Assembly: GCA_015233155.1 (NCBI GenBank)
Contig: JADFYG010000016.1
Location: 1-64,000, forward strand
DNA: 64,000 nt
Source: Candidatus Rifleibacteriota bacterium
Lineage (GTDB): Bacteria > Muiribacteriota > Ozemobacteria > Ozemobacterales > Ozemobacteraceae
Direction of reading: 5' to 3'
The position numbers were made by a program, and so were the translations under genes. This document shows, one piece after another, positions 60,662-64,000 of the stretch (its first letter is position 1; the number at the start of each line of letters is the position of its first letter). The notes under the pieces were generated by a model. That model was not told the DNA's origin. It made no database searches and saw nothing but the letters and a program-made list of their open reading frames with translations.

Positions 60662-60729
60662 CTTCGCCCTGAATTCAGATTTGACACGCTGGGAAAAATG
60701 TTGGAAGATGTCTGAGGCCAATGGAGATG
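60662..60729 (+). repeat. 68-nt direct repeat, copy B
   Basis: Second copy of the element at 59463-59530, here directly between the RT fragment and the template-repeat-like block. Starts CTTCG and ends in ATGGAGATGAG. Confidence 0.85.
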
Positions 60730-60740
60730 AGGTGGGGTCG

Positions 60741-60860
60741 AACCGCGTCTACCGGGGTGGCAAGTGGAACAACAACGCGAACAACTGCCGCTCCGCCTAC
60801 CGCAACAGGAACAACCCCACGAACCGCAGGAACAACCTGGGCTTCCGCCTCCTGAGCACC
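60741..60860 (+). repeat. DGR template-repeat-like (TR) block
   Basis: A 120-bp block with twelve AAC codons in the frame of its relatives (e.g. WNNNANNCRSAYRNRNNP). DGR templates keep AAC because adenine mutagenesis at AAC gives most amino acids without stop codons. It aligns without gaps to the 3' end of the FGE-sulfatase gene (34523-34642) and shares its last 19-mer (60838-60856), the position of the initiation-of-mutagenic-homology site. It follows the RT fragment by 94 nt. No complete gene surrounds it. Confidence 0.75.
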
Positions 60861-60861
60861 T

Positions 60862-60980
60862 TTCACGCGTATGACATGCCGACACTGCGCTCCAGGATGA
60901 AAGGTCCCATCCATCAGGCCTGCGTTTCGCACTGCGAAACCGAATCCGATCAGAAACTCTGCTGCTGGTAAGCTCCGGCC
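60862..60980 (+). repeat. TR downstream flank with hairpin, copy 1
   Basis: Contains the hairpin GTTTCGC-ACT-GCGAAAC at 60924-60940 within a stretch related to 62133-62250 (shared 25-mer GTTTCGCA-x-TGCGAAACCGAATCCG with one mismatch, and GATGAAAGGT). Stem-loops beyond the 3' end of repeats are typical of DGRs, though normally at the variable copy. The rest of 60981-61060 shows nothing I can name. Confidence 0.6.
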
Positions 60981-61063
60981 CACGGCGGCAGGGTTTCATT
61001 TTCTCAATTTTCACTAACTTTCGCAATCAACAATGGATAATTACTGATTGCCGGAACCGTTTC

Positions 61064-61093
61064 TTGCTTCGTTCGAACGATACGGTATACAAT
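61064..61093 (+). promoter_or_regulatory. Possible promoter of the Rpn-family gene
   Basis: TTGCTT (61064-61069) and TACAAT (61088-61093), 18 nt apart, about 115 nt before the ATG. A GTTCGAAC palindrome lies in the spacer. Confidence 0.35.
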
Positions 61094-61207
61094 ATATGTG
61101 TATGGAAGACCACGACGAGAGTTACAAGACCTTTTGGGCATTGTATGGGTCACATCGTTGAATCGGTTCACTTTTACGAAACTAAATACTCGTAGGGGGG
61201 TATCGCG

Positions 61208-62113
61208 ATGAGTGGACGTAAGCTGGTCAGCTTCGACTGGGCGATGAAAAAATTGCTACGAAGCAAGGCTAACTTCGAGGTTCTCGAAGGTTTTTTGTCC
61301 GAGCTGCTCCGTGAGCCGATTACGATCATTGATATTCTCGAAGGTGAAGGGAACAAGGAAAGCCGCATAGATAAGACAAATCGCCTTGATCTCAAAACCA
61401 AGAACGCCAAGAATGAAATTATTATCATTGAAGTGCAGTATGAACGCGAGTTTGACTATTTCCAACGAATACTTTACTCAAGTTCGAAGACCCTGACTGA
61501 GCACCTTTCAGAGGGACAACCTTACTCAGACATCGTTAAGGTCATTTCTGTAAGCATTCTGTATTTCGATCTCGGTCATGGCGAAGACTATGTGTATCTG
61601 GGGCGAACAAGATTCAAGGGAATTCATCACAATGATGAGTTGAAACTTAGCCCAAATCAGCAGCAGCTCTTTACAAAGCAATTTCCCCATGAATTGTATC
61701 CGGAATATTATCTCATCAAAGTGAACAGTTTCGACGATGTGGCCCGCAACACTCTTGATGAATGGATCTACTTTTTGAAGAACGGTGAAATAAAGGATGG
61801 TTTTAAGGCTCAGGGCCTCAAGAGGGCAAAAGAGGTTTTCGATATCATGAAATTGCCCGACCAGGAGCGCCGTAAATACGATAGATATTCCGAAGATCTT
61901 CACTATCAGGCGAGCATGGTGGAGTCGTCATACGGAGTCGGCAAGATCGAAGGCCGAAAAGAAGGCCGGACAGAGGGGCGGGCGGAAGGTCGAACAGAAG
62001 GGCGGGCGGAAGTCGCGCGCAATATGCTGGCCGAGGGTTTGGAAACCAGCTTTATTGCCAAGATAACCGGGCTATCTCCAGATGAAATCGAGACCTTACG
62101 AAACAAATCGTAA
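61208..62113 (+). CDS. Rpn-family PD-(D/E)XK nuclease/putative transposase
   Basis: 301 residues, starting MSGRKLVSFDWAMKKLLRSK. The nuclease fold has ILEGEGNKESRIDKTNRLDL (acidic D) followed by NEIIIIEVQYEREFDYFQRI (E-x-Q), as in recombination-promoting nucleases. Then come helices with FKGIHHNDEL and YLIKVNSFDDVARNTLDEWI. Near the C-terminus is a repetitive GRKEGRTEGRAEGRTEGRAE stretch, and SFIAKITGLSPDEIETLR ends the chain. Rpn proteins act on DNA and move between genomes. A DUF4351-like fragment from a different copy lies downstream. The gene is intact; activity is unknown. Confidence 0.85.
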   Translation: MSGRKLVSFDWAMKKLLRSKANFEVLEGFLSELLREPITIIDILEGEGNKESRIDKTNRLDLKTKNAKNEIIIIEVQYEREFDYFQRILYSSSKTLTEHLSEGQPYSDIVKVISVSILYFDLGHGEDYVYLGRTRFKGIHHNDELKLSPNQQQLFTKQFPHELYPEYYLIKVNSFDDVARNTLDEWIYFLKNGEIKDGFKAQGLKRAKEVFDIMKLPDQERRKYDRYSEDLHYQASMVESSYGVGKIEGRKEGRTEGRAEGRTEGRAEVARNMLAEGLETSFIAKITGLSPDEIETLRNKS

Positions 62114-62132
62114 GCATGTGAGATTGGCTATC

Positions 62133-62250
62133 TAACTCGCTTCACGTGTCCCGTATGCCTGACTTGCACCTGATGAAAGGTTCCGCAGGCAAGTGTTTCG
62201 CATTGCGAAACCGAATCCGCCCCGAACCCCTCTGTCGGTAAGCCTTGTCC
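62133..62250 (+). repeat. TR downstream flank, diverged copy 2
   Basis: Resembles 60862-60980: TTCACG, GATGAAAGGT, hairpin GTTTCGC-ATT-GCGAAAC (62195-62211), CCGAATCCG, CTCTG...GGTAAGC. Boundaries are approximate and the alignment needs small gaps. Confidence 0.6.
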
Positions 62251-62458
62251 ACAGCGAGTGGTGACCCTGGTTCTTCGGCATATCGAACGCAAGTTCGGCC
62301 CACTGAATGAATCTGACCGTCAGCGTATTTCTGAAGCTGAGGAATCGACCCTGATCGAATGGGGTGAGTGCCTCATCATGGCCTCAGATCTCCACTCAAC
62401 GCAATCTTCAAACATTGACCTTGGGAAATTCACGGCCATGGACTTTCCCGCACCATGA
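62240..62458 (+). pseudogene. DUF4351-like C-terminal fragment of an Rpn-type protein
   Basis: An open frame (visible from GTG 62258, which has no ribosome-binding site) reads VLRHIERKFGPLNESDRQRI ... AEESTLIEWGECLIMASDLH. This matches the DUF4351 helix pattern 'L..QL..RFG.L......I..A....L..W...L..A..L' found at the end of many Rpn/PD-(D/E)XK transposase-like proteins. The body of that protein is missing; the intact Rpn gene upstream ends in its own stop. Its 3' end runs into a copy of the ecfA1 start region. Confidence 0.55.
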
Positions 62459-62472
62459 TTCGGTTTGAAAAG
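62440..62472 (+). repeat. Duplicated 5' end of ecfA1
   Basis: 33 bases match 56433-56465 with two differences (GGACTTTCCC ... CCATGATTCGGTTTGAAAAG). It carries the ecfA1 start codon and first six codons and then diverges. No downstream ABC gene follows. From here to 62622 I see no gene. Confidence 0.8.
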
Positions 62473-62622
62473 CTTAAATTTCAGATCATGGAAAAGCCAA
62501 AGTGCTTAGAAAATAATCAACTTCATCAAAGGATGTCATTGAAAAAATCCAGAAGCACCTTGGCTATGGGTTAGCACAATTCAAGCTCTCGCCGGGATCG
62601 GCCAACCAAACCGCAATGCTGA

Positions 62623-64000
62623 TCAGATCACGGGTCTGATTACACCCAGCTTTCCAAACAATTTAATTTTGAACATTGTCTTTTTATCCAGATGGTCTTT
62701 AGGACCGTAAATTTCATGAATCAGCCCGTTTTCATCTACGCTGACCTTATACTCGACAACGCCGTTCGCTATATCTTTCTCGATCTGTTTATGAGTTTCG
62801 ACTGCGAATGCGGCATCGTTAACCACAGCCACCGCCTCAGCATTAATATTTTGGCTGAGCGGATCCATGTTATAACTTCCGACGATCGTGATATGGTCAT
62901 CCACCACGAAAGTCTTGGAATGAAGCCTCTGTTTCGGGGACGGAGCCACCAGTATTCTCAGCGTCGGCATATCAGCAAGCATCTTGTGCCAGTCGTCATT
63001 CAAAAAAGCTTGCGGAAAGAGAGAATCCGTTGAAGCGCCGCTGTTGGAATGTAATATTATTTTTACTCCGCGTAACGATGCTTTCTTCAGACCCGCCCAT
63101 GCTTCAGGGGAAAGAACCACGTATGGATTCTGAATAATGATTTCGCTGCGGGCGGCGTCCACAAGCTTTAGCAGGACCGGGCCAATATCATTTCTGTCTC
63201 CTATAGCGGAGTTCTTATCAACTATTTTTACAGGTACTTTGGCGTCATCGGTAAACAACTGGAAATTGGAATATTCAGTGATCCCTTTATAGCTTGAAAT
63301 GTCGGTATTCAGTTCATCCAAAATCTTCAATTGCGGAGCCGACCACTTTGCTACTGACTCCGGAGCAATGATCCCTTGCCCCTTCATGTATCTGTCCATG
63401 AGCATATAGGCAATATCGATCCGGTCGCGATTGTTGTCCTTATTGACTGTTTCAGCCTTCACTACTGAGTCGGTCGATACCTTCCATTCACATTCAAAAG
63501 CTTCTTTCAGGCGCAAACAGGCGTTATTGCTTTCCATGAGAATATCAGTATCACGGTAGATACAACCATATTCACCCACCTGGCCAAAATAATCCGGTCC
63601 GATGTTGCGACCGCCGGTAATACAGATCTTTCCATCGATAATTATTATTTTCTTGTGATTATTAGCGAATAATCCCTCGAAACTTGAAAAGACATTGAGA
63701 ATACTTTTGGTGATCGAGTTGAATACTTTTATTTGAACATTTGGAAAACTGGCGAGTTCCTGAAAAAGATCAGGCATACCTTTCATGTAGCCGCTTCGAT
63801 AAATACGACCATCGATCATCAGACGAATTTTGACCCCTTCACGGGCTTTCTTGGCCAGGAATCCGAGAAAGGCCTGACCAAAGATATCTTTGTCAACTAT
63901 GAAATAGGTGCAGTCAATCGTTTCCTTGGCTCCCTCAAGCATTTTCCACCTGGTGTACCACGCCTGATCATTTTGAGGAAGATATCTTACACGTGTCATT
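62623..64000 (-). CDS. Phospholipase D-family synthase, probably N-terminally cut by window edge
   Basis: At least 458 residues; the ATG at 63999 is the last possible in the window and may be internal. Two HKD motifs are complete: HKKIIIIDGKICITGGRN and HSKTFVVDDHITIVGSYN. Each has H-x-K-x4-D followed by a Gly/Ser and Asn. The layout (DCTYFIVDKDIFGQAFLGFL, then the first HKD, then the second HKD, then SQNINAEAVAV) is that of cardiolipin/phosphatidyl synthases of the PLD superfamily, which transfer phosphatidyl groups at the membrane. The substrate cannot be settled; an envelope phospholipid role is likely. Confidence 0.85.
   Translation of the reverse strand, partial: MTRVRYLPQNDQAWYTRWKMLEGAKETIDCTYFIVDKDIFGQAFLGFLAKKAREGVKIRLMIDGRIYRSGYMKGMPDLFQELASFPNVQIKVFNSITKSILNVFSSFEGLFANNHKKIIIIDGKICITGGRNIGPDYFGQVGEYGCIYRDTDILMESNNACLRLKEAFECEWKVSTDSVVKAETVNKDNNRDRIDIAYMLMDRYMKGQGIIAPESVAKWSAPQLKILDELNTDISSYKGITEYSNFQLFTDDAKVPVKIVDKNSAIGDRNDIGPVLLKLVDAARSEIIIQNPYVVLSPEAWAGLKKASLRGVKIILHSNSGASTDSLFPQAFLNDDWHKMLADMPTLRILVAPSPKQRLHSKTFVVDDHITIVGSYNMDPLSQNINAEAVAVVNDAAFAVETHKQIEKDIANGVVEYKVSVDENGLIHEIYGPKDHLDKKTMFKIKLFGKLGVIRPVI

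Noticed and set aside
60741-60860. Template block as an ordinary FGE-sulfatase pseudogene fragment
   Set aside because: Possible, since the sequence is homologous to FGE ends, but twelve AAC codons next to a DGR-type RT fragment fit a template far better. The alternative is kept as the refuting case.
60585-60971. 128-codon frame reading through the template-like block
   Set aside because: Its start lies inside the RT fragment in another frame and the first 40 codons make no known sequence. The AAC-rich part is better explained as a DGR template that happens to be open.

Overview
The window is a bacterial chromosome segment of about 50% G+C. The cell is probably Gram-negative: it encodes an outer-membrane-barrel-like protein ending in Phe, lipoprotein-type signal peptides, SecDF and TatC. 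Ribosomal proteins and RNA polymerase are clearly bacterial but carry unusual extensions. Together with many TPR/HEAT proteins, FGE-sulfatase domains and PIN toxins, this suggests an uncultured candidate-phylum lineage. Ca. Riflebacteria or a relative is my guess from general impression, not a demonstrated placement.

Layout. 1-3.2 kb: end of a giant modular surface protein. 3.4-6.0 kb (-): TPR membrane protein with a C-terminal zinc ribbon. 6.2-9.5 kb: secD-secF, then dtd. 9.6-15.8 kb (-): operon tatC, two tandem HEAT-repeat giants and a small membrane protein; tatC seems to start at ATT. 16-17.8 kb: small membrane protein facing an FxLYD/TPR lipoprotein-like gene and a winged-helix regulator. 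18.2-28.5 kb: rpoB-rpoC under their own promoter, with no rplKAJL upstream. 28.7-36.9 kb: accessory island with two PIN toxin modules, a TPR/beta-barrel protein, a secreted papain-like protease with Ig repeats and an FGE-sulfatase C-terminus, and an AAA_14/DUF4143 ATPase. 37.1-56.4 kb: uninterrupted str-S10-spc-alpha superoperon from rpsL to rplQ, lacking tuf. 56.4-59.4 kb: EcfA-EcfA'-EcfT energy-coupling module. 59.5-62.5 kb: scrambled accessory zone with a VapBC-like pair, a truncated diversity-generating-retroelement (DGR) reverse transcriptase, an AAC-rich template-repeat-like block, an Rpn-type nuclease/transposase and several duplicated fragments. 62.6-64 kb (-): phospholipase D-type synthase running off the window.

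Most notable points. (1) L22 has an N-terminal domain that reads as the S13 N-terminal (H2TH) domain, i.e. a small-subunit/large-subunit ribosomal protein fusion. (2) RpoC carries about 680 extra residues in the trigger loop, built of repeated sandwich-barrel-like motifs; RpoB carries a five-cysteine insertion and a long acidic tail. (3) L29 is three times normal length and L17 has an internal insertion. (4) A decayed DGR (RT fragment plus template repeat) lies 26 kb from an FGE-sulfatase protein whose last 40 codons align without gaps to the template and share a 19-nt identical 3' end. (5) An intrinsic terminator is embedded inside the ecfA1 coding sequence.

Coordinates, codon readings, spacers and mismatch counts were obtained by eye and by hand; no database search, structure prediction or alignment program was run.
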